Positions 6,911-17,271 are shown, counted from the stretch's first letter. The stretch: DNA of 64,000 bases from Flagellimonas_A sp039592695 (GCF_039592695.1 NZ_JBBUTK010000003.1:186001-250000); one strand, 5' to 3'. The notes: generated by a model from the sequence alone, not told the origin. A program made the numbers and translations.

Positions 6911-8194
6911 ATGAAACTCTGGGACAAAGGCTTTAGCACCGATAAAAAAATAGACCTCTTTACCGTGGGCAATGACAGGGAACTGGATTTAATTCTAGCA
7001 AAATACGATGTCATCGCCTCAACCGCGCATGCCAAGATGTTGGCGAAGGTCGGTTTGATTACCAAGGAGGAAGGCAAGGCCCTGGTCGAGGAGTTGGATG
7101 TCATTGCAAAATCCATCGAAAAAGGAGAGTTTACCATTGAGGATGATTTTGAGGACATGCACTCGAAGATTGAGTTCTTGCTCACTGAAAAATTGGGGGA
7201 TACCGGTAAAAAAATCCACACGGCTCGGTCACGAAACGATCAAGTTTTGGTCGCCATGCAATTGTACTTGAAAGATGAACTGACTGAAATCAAAACGCAG
7301 GTCAAAGACTTGTTTGGCATGCTATTGCAATTAGCAGAAAAACATCAGAAAATACTGCTCCCCGGTTACACACATTTACAGATTGCCATGCCCTCTTCAT
7401 TCGGACTTTGGTTCTCAGCTTATGCTGAAAGCTTGATCGATGATTTGTACTTCGTACAAGCGGCCTATAAAGTTGCTGACCAAAATCCGTTGGGCAGTGC
7501 AGCGGGGTACGGAAGCAGCTTCCCAATCGACCGAAGTTTCACCACATCAGCAATGGGTTTTGAAACCCTGAAATATAATGTGGTCGCCGCCCAAATGGGC
7601 AGGGGGAAAGTTGAGAAGGCCACTGCTTTTGGAGTTTCCTGCATCGCCAGTACACTTTCCAAATTGGCGATGGACATTACGCTTTACATGAGCCAGAACT
7701 TTGATTTTATCTCCTTCCCCAACGAACTGACCACGGGCAGCAGTATCATGCCACACAAAAAGAATCCCGATGTGTTTGAGCTCATCCGGGCGAAGTGCAA
7801 CAAAATTCAATCCATTCCAAATCAATTGACATTGATTACCAACAACCTGCCGAGCGGTTATCACCGTGACCTGCAGCTGGTCAAGGAAATCATTGTTCCC
7901 GCTTTGCAAGACACGAAAGCTTGTCTCGAAATAATGACCTTCAGTTTAAAGGAAATCAGGGTCAATCAAAATATTCTCGATGACCCTAAATACGATTACC
8001 TTTTTAGTGTCGATACGCTGAACGAAATGGTCAAGAATGGCATGCCCTTTCGGGATGCCTACAAGAAAATGGGTCAAGAAATTGAATCAGGCAGTTTTAC
8101 ACCGAAAAAAGACATTCAGCATACCCACGAGGGCAGTCTGGGCAATCTTTGTTTGGAAGAAATCCGACAGAAAATGCAAAAAGCTTTGCAGTGA
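6911..8194 (+). CDS. argH: Argininosuccinate lyase
   Basis: A 427-residue fumarase/aspartase superfamily enzyme that splits argininosuccinate into arginine and fumarate, the last step of the pathway. Key blocks are DFEDMHSKIEFLL, KIHTARSRNDQV (substrate-binding) and LPGYTHLQIAMPSSF. The superfamily signature GSSIMPHKKNPD near residue 278 contains the catalytic serine loop. It is slightly shorter than the usual 455-470 residues. The ATG at 6911 is chosen over the TTG directly before it. Its stop TGA overlaps the GTG of the next gene. argG is not in the window and probably lies upstream of argC. Confidence 0.95.
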   Translation: MKLWDKGFSTDKKIDLFTVGNDRELDLILAKYDVIASTAHAKMLAKVGLITKEEGKALVEELDVIAKSIEKGEFTIEDDFEDMHSKIEFLLTEKLGDTGKKIHTARSRNDQVLVAMQLYLKDELTEIKTQVKDLFGMLLQLAEKHQKILLPGYTHLQIAMPSSFGLWFSAYAESLIDDLYFVQAAYKVADQNPLGSAAGYGSSFPIDRSFTTSAMGFETLKYNVVAAQMGRGKVEKATAFGVSCIASTLSKLAMDITLYMSQNFDFISFPNELTTGSSIMPHKKNPDVFELIRAKCNKIQSIPNQLTLITNNLPSGYHRDLQLVKEIIVPALQDTKACLEIMTFSLKEIRVNQNILDDPKYDYLFSVDTLNEMVKNGMPFRDAYKKMGQEIESGSFTPKKDIQHTHEGSLGNLCLEEIRQKMQKALQ

Positions 8195-8454
8195 CAAGGG
8201 CATTCGCCGAGCAGATTCGAAAGTTACACCTGAAGTTTGCAATCGAACGCGGACACGAAAAAACCTACTGCCCTTCAGAAGTGGCAGGTCAACTAGGGAC
8301 TCCCAATTGGAAAGACCAAATGCAAAATGTAAGAAAGATTGCCGATGCTTTGGTGAACGAAGATATAATTGAAGTACCGCAAAATGGTACCGTTCTTACC
8401 GAAAATCCTTCACGGGCAAATGGCCCAATTCGACTCCGATTAAAGAAAGTTTGA
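8191..8454 (+). CDS. DUF3253 family small protein, coupled to argH
   Basis: An 87-residue protein resembling the DUF3253 family: TYCPSEVAGQLG, then NVRKIADALVNEDIIEVPQNG and GPIRLRLKK at the end. The layout looks like a small winged-helix fold, but no DNA target is known. The GTG at 8191 shares bases with the argH stop (GTGA, four-base overlap), which explains a start that an ATG-only search would miss and implies coupled translation. The function is unknown. As the last gene of the arginine run it may be a passenger or a small regulator (inference). Confidence 0.75.
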   Translation: MTRAFAEQIRKLHLKFAIERGHEKTYCPSEVAGQLGTPNWKDQMQNVRKIADALVNEDIIEVPQNGTVLTENPSRANGPIRLRLKKV

Positions 8455-8519
8455 ACCGCACTTCAGAACATTTCACGGTTTTCAGGGAGTTATTTCACAA
8501 CACGATTAAAGTACTTTGA

Positions 8520-8548
8520 CAACAAAAACTTGTTGAGGTGCTTCACCT
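8520..8548. promoter_or_regulatory. Tandem hairpins upstream of the giant surface protein
   Basis: In the 158-bp gap before 8613, CAACAA (8520-8525) pairs with TTGTTG (8530-8535) across AAAC. Directly after it AGGTG pairs with CACCT across CTT (8536-8548). No T-run follows, so it is not a good intrinsic terminator. It may be a leader structure or a protein-binding site. The rest of the gap shows nothing else clear. Confidence 0.4.
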
Positions 8549-8612
8549 ACCCGTAATTTCAAAAAATATTTTCAATCGTAAACCGTTGAAAAAGAACCCC
8601 AAACACTGATTA

Positions 8613-11600
8613 ATGTTCAAACGATTACTCTTTCTTTTCGCCCTGACCATTTCATGCTTTTCGTTTTCCCAAGGTTTCAACACAATTTGGAACACTACCA
8701 ACCCAGGCACCTCGGCAAACAACGAAATAACCATTCCAACAAATCCCGCTTATACTTACAATTACGATATTGATTGGGGTGACGGGGCTTCAGACACAAA
8801 TGTCACAGGTGACATTACCCATACCTATACCGCACCGGGCACTTACACCGTCAGTATCACAGGCACTTTCCCCGCCATCTATTTCAATAATGGTGGTGAC
8901 CGCGAAAAAATCATCGAGATACTGGCTTGGGGCACCAATCAATGGCAAACGATGGAAGATGCTTTTCATGGCTGTACAAACCTGAATTTTGATGCGATTG
9001 ACAGCCCTGATCTATCACAGGTTACCAGTTTAAAGAACATGTTCCGTAGGGCTAGTGCGTTCAACGGCATCATCAACAATTGGAATGTCAGCACCATTAC
9101 CGATATCTCGGGCATGTTCGCCGATGCCATAATATTCAATAGGCCTGTGGACAATTGGAATACCATTGCAGTCACTGACATGTCAGAAACATTTCTTAAT
9201 GCAAGAGCGTTTAATGAACCTCTTGATAATTGGAACACGGCATCTGTGACCAATATGAGCTTTATGCTCAGTGGTGCATCGGCATTCAACCAAAACATCA
9301 ACAATTGGGATGTCAGTCTGGTAACAAACATGAGTGGCATGTTTCGTTACACGAACAGTTTTAATTTTCCACTGAACAACTGGAACGTCACCAACGTCAC
9401 CGATATGTCACAAATGTTTGAGGGCTCAGCTTTCAACCTACCGCTCAACAGTTGGGATGTCAGCAATGTTATCGACATGTCAGGTATGTTCTCACAATAC
9501 AGCCACTTTAACCAAAACATCAACAATTGGGTTGTTTCATCTGTCACAGATATGTCAGACATGTTCATGAGGGCCACACAATTTAACCAGCCACTTGACG
9601 GTTGGGATGTTTCTTCCGTAACCGATATGTCAGGAATGTTCGACGGGTTCATCGTCGCAATGATTTTCAACCAACCCTTGAACAGTTGGGATGTCAGCAA
9701 CGTAACCAATATGGCCAAAATGTTTAGGGACTGTAGGGACTTTAACCAACCACTGGACAACTGGAATGTTTCTTTGGTAACCGATATGAGCCAAATGTTT
9801 GAAGATGCCGAGGTCTTTGACCAAGATATCAGCGGGTGGGATGTCAGTGGTGTCATGGATATGAGGAACATGTTTCAAGAAACAGATGCGTTCAACCAAG
9901 ATTTGAACATTTGGGATGTGTCTGCCGTGACCAATATGTCAAATATGTTCTTTAGGGCCTCACAGTTCGACTTGCCTTTAGACACGTGGGATGTCAGCTC
10001 GGTAGCACTCTTTGGAAATATGTTTGCCCAATCGGTTTTTAACCAAGATATCAGCGGGTGGGATACTTCTTCGGCGACAAACATGAGTACCATGTTCTCT
10101 GGCGCATCAACTTTTGACCAAAATCTGGCAAGTTGGGATGTTTCAGGGGTAACCAATATGGCAAACATGCTGTCGAACAGTGGTCTATCACAAGAAAATT
10201 ATGACAATGCATTGATAGGCTGGGCAGCACAGGCCGTTCAAGACAATGTCAATTTAGGGGCCACAAGCCTCACCTATTGTGATGGCCGTGATGCAAGACA
10301 AGAGCTGATTGATGACCATAATTGGAATATCACTGGCGATAGCATCAACTGTTCTTTTGTTACCTGTACGTCATTTATTTCGCCTCAAGATGGTGAAACC
10401 AATGTACCGGCCAATTTTGATTTAAGGTGGAATCCAGCTCCCAATGCTACAGGATATTATGTGAGTGTACGGGTTGATAGGGGTGGAAGTATTACCGATA
10501 TCTTAAATAATTCGGATGAAGGCAATGTTGTGGGCATTGATTTTACCAGTGATTTTTTACCGGGGGATATCGTTTATGCGACAGTAGTGCCCTACAATGC
10601 TGAAGGGCCGGCCACGGGTTGTGCAGAAATCAGTTTTACCGTCGTCGCCAACTGGAATACCAGTCCTGATGCATTTCTTTTGACCATCGATACAAGAAAT
10701 ACCGATACAAGCTCCACTCCTGCAAATCAACTGCGTTTAGAGACCAATTATGAATTTTCAGGTGATTATAATTATTCGATTGATTGGGGCGACAATCAAT
10801 TTGACAACAACGTCACTGGCGAGATTACGCATACCTATTTGAATCCGGGGGTTTATACCATAGCCATTATAGGCGATTACCCCGCGCACTACTATTTGAC
10901 ATCGAACCGTGACAATCAAAAACTGCTGTCCATCGACCAATGGGGTACGCAACAATGGCAGTCGATGAGACAGTCTTTTTATTACTGTACCAACATGACA
11001 TACGCAGCAACCGATGTTCCAGATTTGTCACAGGTTACCAATATGAGCAGTATGTTCGGGGGTGCCAGTATGTTCAATGGAAATATCAATAATTGGGATG
11101 TCAGTAACGTCACCGAGATGAGTGGCACGTTCATCGCAGCTACTGATTACAACCAACCACTGGATAATTGGAATGTTAGTAACGTCACCAATATGGGCTT
11201 GATGTTCTTGGCGGCCAGAAGTTTTGACCAGCCATTGGATGGTTGGGATGTCAGAAGCGCAGTCGATATGTCAAGAATGTTCGAGCAAGCTGAAATCTTC
11301 AACCAACCTTTGAATAGTTGGGATGTGAGCAATGTCACCAATATGGAAGGTATGTTCGAAAGGGCGGAAGCTTTCAACCAACCCTTGAACAATTGGGATG
11401 TCAGCAATGTGACCAACATGATCGGTATGTTTGATGGTTTTGTTACCGATATGGCCTTCAATCAAAATCTAGATAGTTGGAATGTTGGCAATGTGACCAA
11501 TATGGCAGAAATGTTTCGACGTTGTGTTGCCTTTGACCAGCCCCTGAACAGTTGGAATGTTTCCAATGTGACCAATATGGCATCGATGTTCAATAGTGCT

Positions 11601-14600
11601 TCATCATTCAATCAACCTCTAAATAATTGGGATGTCTCTTCAGTCACCGATATGTTTTCAATGTTCAGCGGGGCATCGACATTCAATCAAAATATTGACA
11701 GCTGGAGTGTTACCAACGTGACCATGATGCGCTCCATGTTCGCTTCGGCAATCGTATTTAATCAGCCTTTGAACAGCTGGGATGTGAACTCCGTTGTAGA
11801 TATGTCATATATGTTTTTTAACGCTGAAGCGTTTGATCAACCTTTAGACAATTGGAACGTAAGTGCCGTGGCAAACATGTCATCGATGTTTGAAGATGCC
11901 ATCTTGTTCAACCAGCCCATCAATACTTGGGATGTCAGTTCGGTCACCCTTATGGAATCAATGTTCGAAACCGCTGAATTGTTCAATCAACCTTTGAACA
12001 ATTGGGATGTGGCTTCGGTCACCCAGTTTGCTGCCATGTTCAAAGATGCAAATCTCTTTGATCAAGCTTTGGGCAATTGGGACACTGGTGAAGCCCTAAC
12101 CATGGCAGAAATGTTCTACGGAGCGGCTGCCTTTGATCAAAATATTGACGGTTGGAACACCTCTTTCGTCACCACCATGGAATCAATGTTCAGGGATGCT
12201 GTGACCTACAATCAAAGTATGAACTCGTGGAATGTGGCCTCAGTGACCACCATGAGAAGCATGTTTCAGGGTGCAGCCGCTTTTAACGGTACCATCAGTA
12301 GCTGGAACGTTCGTGGCGTACTCACCATGGAAAATATGTTCAACGGGGCATCTACCTTTAACCAAGACATCAACAACTGGCGGGTATTCAACGTGACCAA
12401 CATGAACTATATGTTCAGAAATGCCAGTGCTTACAACCAACCTATGGAACAGTGGGATTTAGGTGCCGTGACCATGCGCTCCATGTTTGAAGATGCAACG
12501 GCTTTTGATCAATATTTGGGGGATTGGGATGTCAGCTCGGTCTCGAATATGCAGAATATGCTTGATGATACCGCACTGACACGCGAAAACTATGACAATA
12601 CGTTGATTGCCTGGTCAGAACAGACCTTGACCCCAGGCATCAATTTGGGTGCAAATACGCTTTTGTACTGTGATGCATTGGAAGAAAGACAATCGATGAT
12701 CGACACGTACGGTTGGTCGTTCTCCGGTGATGTATTGGATTGTCCGGTACCCGCATGTACCCAACTGGTCTCTCCCTTGAGCGGTGATACAGATGTTCCT
12801 GTGAACACCAATCTAACTTGGGATCCTGTGCTCTATGCCACAGGTTATTATTTGACGGTCGGTACAACACCGGGCGGAAACGATATCGCCAATAATGAGG
12901 ATGTCACGGATACGACCTATGATTTTCCGACTGATTTTACAGGGGGTGAAACCGTATATGTGACGATTATTCCCTATAACGGAACAGGCAATCCTACCGT
13001 ATGTACTGAGGAGAGCTTTACCATTTCCAGCACGACTACGCCCACCCCACCGGATTGTACCCAACTTGTTTCTCCTCTAAGTGGTGCCGTTGATGTCGTG
13101 GTGGATACGGATTTGGAATGGCAGCCCATTGCCAATGCCAATGGCTATCGAATTACGGTAGGAACATCTACTGGAGCAACGGATATTCTCAATGATGTGG
13201 ATGTGGGCAATGTCACGATCCGTGACCTTCCCACAGATTTACCGGAAGACACCGAGATTTTTGTGTCTATCATTCCCTATAATGATGAAGGGGATGCCAC
13301 GCCCTGTGCCGAAGAAAGTTTTACTACGGAAATAATTCCCGTGCCACCTGCGTGTACAAGCCTGAACAATCCTTTTGATGGAGCGACCAATATACCCGTT
13401 GATACCAATATCAGTTGGGATGCCGTTGCAGAAGCAACTGGATATCTGGTCATTGTGGGCATCACCCAAGACGGCATTGAAGTCGCGAATAACATTGATG
13501 TGGGCAATGTGACGACCTATGATTTCCCAGCTGACCTTCAAGAGAATCGAACGCATTACGTGACCATTATTCCTTACAACGATGTCGGTGATGCCATGGG
13601 CTGCGCAGAAGAAAGTTTCAGAACGGGGTCAACGACCTTAAATGATCCACCAGCATGTACAACATTGTCAAGCCCATTGAATGGGGCCACAGATGTTGCA
13701 ATCGATACCGATTTAATGTGGAACAGTTCGGCAAATACCGATGGCTACCGATTGACGGTCGGCACCTCTTCGGGCGGTAATGACATTCTAAATAATGTGG
13801 ATGTCGGTAATGTCACCACCTATGACCTGCCGAGTGATTTACCGGAAGGAACGACCATTTTTGTGACCATAGTACCCTACAACAGTTTCGGGGATGCAAC
13901 ACCCTGTGCTGAGGAAAGTTTTACGACTGATGTACCCCAGGCAGGGTGCCCCAACCTGATAACCCCTGCCTTCGATGCCACAAATGTTCCCGTCAACACG
14001 AATTTTACATGGAATGTCTCAGCGAATGCGGTTCGCTATACTGTTGGTATCGGTACGGCCACCGGTATGGATGATATCTTGACCATAACCGACGTAGGCA
14101 ATGTGACCTCTTTTGACCCGCCATCTGATTTGCCGAGCGACACAAGAATCTTTGTCACGATTACGGCCTACAACTCTGCTGATGAAGGTAACGTTTGTGG
14201 TGATGACCAATTTACAACCGCAGCAGGACCGACTGAACCCACGTGCACTACGCTCAGTATTCCTCTTGACGGTTCAACGGATGTTGCCATTTCAACAGAT
14301 TTGACTTGGAATACCGTTTCCAATGCCGATGGATATCGTGTAAGCGTTCGAGATGGTGCTTCTGCGTCGTATAATATTCTTGACAATTTCGACGTGGGCA
14401 ATATCAACACCCATGACTTCACCAACGATTTACCGCCAAACAGTGATATTTACGTATTGATTGTTCCCTACAATAGCGTTGGGGATGCCATGGGCTGCAC
14501 AGAAGAACATTTTGTTACTGGCGATGTGGTGGTCACAGTACCCGAATGCACCAACCTATCGATACCCCTCAACTTGTCGATTGATGTTCCCGTGGATACT

Positions 14601-15428
14601 GATATTGTTTGGGATGCTGTTTCAGACGCTGATGGATATCGCCTTACTGTGGGTACGTCTGCTGGTCTAGGTGACATTCTGAATGATGAAGATGTGGGCA
14701 ACGTAACCTCTTACGATTTGCCCAATGATTTGCTAGAGAATACCGAAATTTTTGTCTTCGTGCAGCCCTACAACTCAGTAGGTGATGCGGAGTTCTGTGA
14801 AGAGGAAAGTTTTATTACCGGCACAGCCCCTCAGATGTTACCAAGCTGCACAACATTGGCCACACCGGAAAATGGGGCCGACGATGTGGCCATCGACACC
14901 AATATTACTTGGAATGAAGTCGCTGAGGCCACAGGCTACAGAATTACAGTGGGCACTTCTTCTGGTAGAAACGATATTTTGGATAATGAAGATGTCGGAT
15001 TAATAACGTCTTATGATTTTATGGATGACTTTTCATACAGCCAACAGATTTTTGTGACCATCATTCCCTATAACACTGATGGCGATGCTTTTGGATGCGC
15101 TGAGGAATCATTCACGACCATCGAAGAACCTGAAATTGAATCCCTTTTCGGATTCTCCCCTGACAATGACGGTATTAATGACTATTGGGAAATCAATGGT
15201 ATAGAAGACTATCCAAACAATACGGTCATGATCTTTAACCGATGGGGTGATTTGGTCTTTAAGATAGAGGGCTATGATAATGCCAGCAATGCTTTCTATG
15301 GTGAAGCCAATCAGTTGACGGGCATGGGTGCCGGACAGCTTCCTGAGGGCACTTACTTTTTCCAAATCAATATCCCCGGAGACCATAATCTAAGAACGAC
15401 ACAGGGGTACCTCGTATTAAAAAGATAA
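8613..15428 (+). CDS. Giant secreted BspA-repeat/FnIII protein with type IX gliding-type C-terminal domain
   Basis: A 2271-residue exported surface protein. A signal peptide (MFKRLLFLFALTISCFSFSQ) is followed by a PKD-like unit (WGDG..THTY..PGTYTVSI). Then come 15 BspA-type repeats of about 25 residues (consensus FNQPLNNWDVSNVTNMSxMF, pfam DUF285-like), one FnIII-like unit, a second PKD-like unit, 20 more BspA repeats (about residues 800-1330), eight FnIII-like units of about 95 residues (each with LxW....A.GY.....T and PYN..GDA..C.EESF), and the C-terminal gliding-motility domain (FSPDNDGINDYW, VMIFNRWGDLVF, LPEGTYFF, GYLVLKR). The C-terminal domain directs export by type IX secretion. Adhesion is the likely role (inference). 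Confidence 0.93.
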   Translation: MFKRLLFLFALTISCFSFSQGFNTIWNTTNPGTSANNEITIPTNPAYTYNYDIDWGDGASDTNVTGDITHTYTAPGTYTVSITGTFPAIYFNNGGDREKIIEILAWGTNQWQTMEDAFHGCTNLNFDAIDSPDLSQVTSLKNMFRRASAFNGIINNWNVSTITDISGMFADAIIFNRPVDNWNTIAVTDMSETFLNARAFNEPLDNWNTASVTNMSFMLSGASAFNQNINNWDVSLVTNMSGMFRYTNSFNFPLNNWNVTNVTDMSQMFEGSAFNLPLNSWDVSNVIDMSGMFSQYSHFNQNINNWVVSSVTDMSDMFMRATQFNQPLDGWDVSSVTDMSGMFDGFIVAMIFNQPLNSWDVSNVTNMAKMFRDCRDFNQPLDNWNVSLVTDMSQMFEDAEVFDQDISGWDVSGVMDMRNMFQETDAFNQDLNIWDVSAVTNMSNMFFRASQFDLPLDTWDVSSVALFGNMFAQSVFNQDISGWDTSSATNMSTMFSGASTFDQNLASWDVSGVTNMANMLSNSGLSQENYDNALIGWAAQAVQDNVNLGATSLTYCDGRDARQELIDDHNWNITGDSINCSFVTCTSFISPQDGETNVPANFDLRWNPAPNATGYYVSVRVDRGGSITDILNNSDEGNVVGIDFTSDFLPGDIVYATVVPYNAEGPATGCAEISFTVVANWNTSPDAFLLTIDTRNTDTSSTPANQLRLETNYEFSGDYNYSIDWGDNQFDNNVTGEITHTYLNPGVYTIAIIGDYPAHYYLTSNRDNQKLLSIDQWGTQQWQSMRQSFYYCTNMTYAATDVPDLSQVTNMSSMFGGASMFNGNINNWDVSNVTEMSGTFIAATDYNQPLDNWNVSNVTNMGLMFLAARSFDQPLDGWDVRSAVDMSRMFEQAEIFNQPLNSWDVSNVTNMEGMFERAEAFNQPLNNWDVSNVTNMIGMFDGFVTDMAFNQNLDSWNVGNVTNMAEMFRRCVAFDQPLNSWNVSNVTNMASMFNSASSFNQPLNNWDVSSVTDMFSMFSGASTFNQNIDSWSVTNVTMMRSMFASAIVFNQPLNSWDVNSVVDMSYMFFNAEAFDQPLDNWNVSAVANMSSMFEDAILFNQPINTWDVSSVTLMESMFETAELFNQPLNNWDVASVTQFAAMFKDANLFDQALGNWDTGEALTMAEMFYGAAAFDQNIDGWNTSFVTTMESMFRDAVTYNQSMNSWNVASVTTMRSMFQGAAAFNGTISSWNVRGVLTMENMFNGASTFNQDINNWRVFNVTNMNYMFRNASAYNQPMEQWDLGAVTMRSMFEDATAFDQYLGDWDVSSVSNMQNMLDDTALTRENYDNTLIAWSEQTLTPGINLGANTLLYCDALEERQSMIDTYGWSFSGDVLDCPVPACTQLVSPLSGDTDVPVNTNLTWDPVLYATGYYLTVGTTPGGNDIANNEDVTDTTYDFPTDFTGGETVYVTIIPYNGTGNPTVCTEESFTISSTTTPTPPDCTQLVSPLSGAVDVVVDTDLEWQPIANANGYRITVGTSTGATDILNDVDVGNVTIRDLPTDLPEDTEIFVSIIPYNDEGDATPCAEESFTTEIIPVPPACTSLNNPFDGATNIPVDTNISWDAVAEATGYLVIVGITQDGIEVANNIDVGNVTTYDFPADLQENRTHYVTIIPYNDVGDAMGCAEESFRTGSTTLNDPPACTTLSSPLNGATDVAIDTDLMWNSSANTDGYRLTVGTSSGGNDILNNVDVGNVTTYDLPSDLPEGTTIFVTIVPYNSFGDATPCAEESFTTDVPQAGCPNLITPAFDATNVPVNTNFTWNVSANAVRYTVGIGTATGMDDILTITDVGNVTSFDPPSDLPSDTRIFVTITAYNSADEGNVCGDDQFTTAAGPTEPTCTTLSIPLDGSTDVAISTDLTWNTVSNADGYRVSVRDGASASYNILDNFDVGNINTHDFTNDLPPNSDIYVLIVPYNSVGDAMGCTEEHFVTGDVVVTVPECTNLSIPLNLSIDVPVDTDIVWDAVSDADGYRLTVGTSAGLGDILNDEDVGNVTSYDLPNDLLENTEIFVFVQPYNSVGDAEFCEEESFITGTAPQMLPSCTTLATPENGADDVAIDTNITWNEVAEATGYRITVGTSSGRNDILDNEDVGLITSYDFMDDFSYSQQIFVTIIPYNTDGDAFGCAEESFTTIEEPEIESLFGFSPDNDGINDYWEINGIEDYPNNTVMIFNRWGDLVFKIEGYDNASNAFYGEANQLTGMGAGQLPEGTYFFQINIPGDHNLRTTQGYLVLKR

Positions 15429-15432
15429 AACC

Positions 15433-16353
15433 ATGACCAAACAAACCTACTTATTGATATTTCTTATGGGCTGGATGCTGTCACCCATCTTTGGGCAGCA
15501 GACACCCACATTCACGGAATACAATTTCAATCCGTTTATCATCAATTCGGCTTATGCCGGAGTGTTGGATGCTGCCGAAGCAACTTTGAGCAATATTGGT
15601 TTTGGCAGCCAAACCTTCGAAGGGGCACCAAGAAGCTTTGCCTTTACGTTCAACTCTCCTTTGCGTAACGAAAAAATGGGGCTGGGTGGTGGTGTCATCA
15701 ATGATGAGATTGGCGTCACTTCAGCGACCCAAATCTTTGCGGCCTATTCCTATAAAATTTTCTTAAACGATAATGCGTATCCTTACTGGAAAGTGTACGA
15801 CCGATCGTTCATCTCATTTGGATTGAACGCAGGAGCCTTACTCTACAACCAAGATTTATTGAGCTTGGGCATTCAGAACGACCCTAATTTTGCAGAGAAC
15901 GTCAACGCCACTTTGCCCACTGTTGGGGCAGGCATATTGTTTGGCCATTCCAATTTCTTTGCAGGCATTTCAGCTCCCAATCTTTTGGGTGATGCGGTCT
16001 CGAACCAAGACAACCTGAAATTATCCCAGCCTGTTTATGGGTATACAGGATATCATTTTGTACTCAATAAATACAAACCTGATTTCATCTTAAAGCCGAG
16101 TATGCTCTTCAAATATGAATCGGGTGCCCCTTTTCAAGTGGATGTCAACCTCTCGTTGAGCATCAAGAATTCCATTGAAATCGGAGCAGGATTTCGAACC
16201 AGCAACTCGTTCAACGCTTTGGCAGGATTTTACCTCTTTAAGAATTTTAGGGCCTTATACAGTTATACCCAAGGCAGTGGTGATTCACCATTGGGTAACA
16301 CCCACGGCATTGTATTGAGCTATCGTGGTGGTAGTGGGTATATTTTAGATTAA
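15433..16353 (+). CDS. PorP/SprF family type IX secretion outer-membrane protein
   Basis: A 306-residue beta-barrel protein of the PorP/SprF family. After a signal peptide ending near FGQQ it has the hallmark opening PTFTEYNFNPFIINSAYAGV, glycine/aromatic-rich strands through the middle, and a C-terminal stretch GGFYLFKNFRALYSYTQGSGDSPLGNTHGI-like that is typical of the family (given here only as shape). It starts 4 bp after the giant repeat protein. In Flavobacterium johnsoniae the adhesin SprB, which has the same kind of C-terminal domain, needs the adjacent SprF for surface export, so this gene is probably the dedicated partner of its upstream neighbour. Confidence 0.9.
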   Translation: MTKQTYLLIFLMGWMLSPIFGQQTPTFTEYNFNPFIINSAYAGVLDAAEATLSNIGFGSQTFEGAPRSFAFTFNSPLRNEKMGLGGGVINDEIGVTSATQIFAAYSYKIFLNDNAYPYWKVYDRSFISFGLNAGALLYNQDLLSLGIQNDPNFAENVNATLPTVGAGILFGHSNFFAGISAPNLLGDAVSNQDNLKLSQPVYGYTGYHFVLNKYKPDFILKPSMLFKYESGAPFQVDVNLSLSIKNSIEIGAGFRTSNSFNALAGFYLFKNFRALYSYTQGSGDSPLGNTHGIVLSYRGGSGYILD

Positions 16354-16369
16354 AAGATTGTCGTAAAGA

Positions 16370-17212
16370 TTACCGAATCATCCCCAAATTAATAACCTCC
16401 TGTTCTGTGAGGTAGCGCCAATGGCCACGCGGCAGGTCTTTTTTGGTGAGTCCGGCAAAAACGACACGGTCCAATTTGGAAACTTCATAGCCCAAGTGCT
16501 CAAAAATGCGGCGTACGATTCGGTTACGGCCCGAATGAATTTCAATGCCCACTTCTTTTTTAGTGGTTCCTTTTACATAATCAACCTCATCGACCTTAAT
16601 TTTGCCGTCTTCAAGTTCGAGACCTTCACGGATTTTACGTAAATCGGCTATGGAAACATTTTTGTTCAAATGCACATGATAGATTTTGCGTACTCCATGT
16701 TTGGGATGGGTCAGTTTTTTGGCCATATCACCGTCGTTGGTGAAGAGTAAAAGCCCTGTTGTGTCCCTATCCAACCTACCCACAGGGTACAAGCGGTTTT
16801 TGGATGCACTGCTGACCAGTTCCATCACCGTGCGGCGACCTTTTTCGTCACGGGTGGTGGTGATAAAGTTTTTGGGTTTGTTGAGCAATACGTACTCTTT
16901 TTTCTCGGGATTCAGTTTTCGACCGTCAAAACGGACATCGTCCGTTCTTTTGACCTTATAGCCCATCTCGGTGATCACCTTCCCATTTACGGAAACATTA
17001 CCCGCTGCGATATAGGTGTCGGCCTCACGCCTCGAGCATACGCCGGCATTGGCTACATAGCGGTTTAAACGAATTAGGTTGGGGTCACCTGCCTTCTGCG
17101 GCTGTGGACTTCGCTTAGCGAAAGGTTTGCCTTTAGAAGAGTGCTTTTTTTTATATCCGCCATCTCTGCGGTTCGAGGGTTTACGATTGCGTTCGTAGTC
17201 TGATTTCGCCAT
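16370..17212 (-). CDS. rluB: rRNA pseudouridine synthase (RluB/RsuA type)
   Basis: A 280-residue RNA-modifying enzyme. A basic, low-complexity N-terminal tail (residues 1-45, rich in K, R, S, G) precedes an S4 RNA-binding domain (LIRLNRYVANAGVCSRREAD). The catalytic domain has the family block GRLDRDTTGLLLFTNDG with the catalytic Asp, and a C-terminal SGRNRIVRRIFEHLGYEV. It isomerises a uridine in rRNA, probably in the large subunit (RluB-like) though RsuA-type cannot be excluded. The basic tail is common in Bacteroidota versions. It is convergent with the SprF-like gene, leaving 16 bp. Confidence 0.92.
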   Translation of the reverse strand: MAKSDYERNRKPSNRRDGGYKKKHSSKGKPFAKRSPQPQKAGDPNLIRLNRYVANAGVCSRREADTYIAAGNVSVNGKVITEMGYKVKRTDDVRFDGRKLNPEKKEYVLLNKPKNFITTTRDEKGRRTVMELVSSASKNRLYPVGRLDRDTTGLLLFTNDGDMAKKLTHPKHGVRKIYHVHLNKNVSIADLRKIREGLELEDGKIKVDEVDYVKGTTKKEVGIEIHSGRNRIVRRIFEHLGYEVSKLDRVVFAGLTKKDLPRGHWRYLTEQEVINLGMIR

Positions 17213-17271
17213 CAGTCATAAATTTTGGCAAAGGTAGACAACCCCTTCGTCTTCACCAAAGGTGGAGCCCC

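Noticed and set aside
9000..12590. Regular repeats that could be taken for a CRISPR array
   Set aside because: The repeats vary in sequence, lie in frame inside a protein and have no constant repeat or spacer structure. No cas gene is present.
8966..14701. Many minus-strand and shifted frames inside the giant repeat protein
   Set aside because: They repeat with the 75-bp periodicity of the BspA and FnIII repeats and have no start signals. They are out-of-frame readings of one gene.
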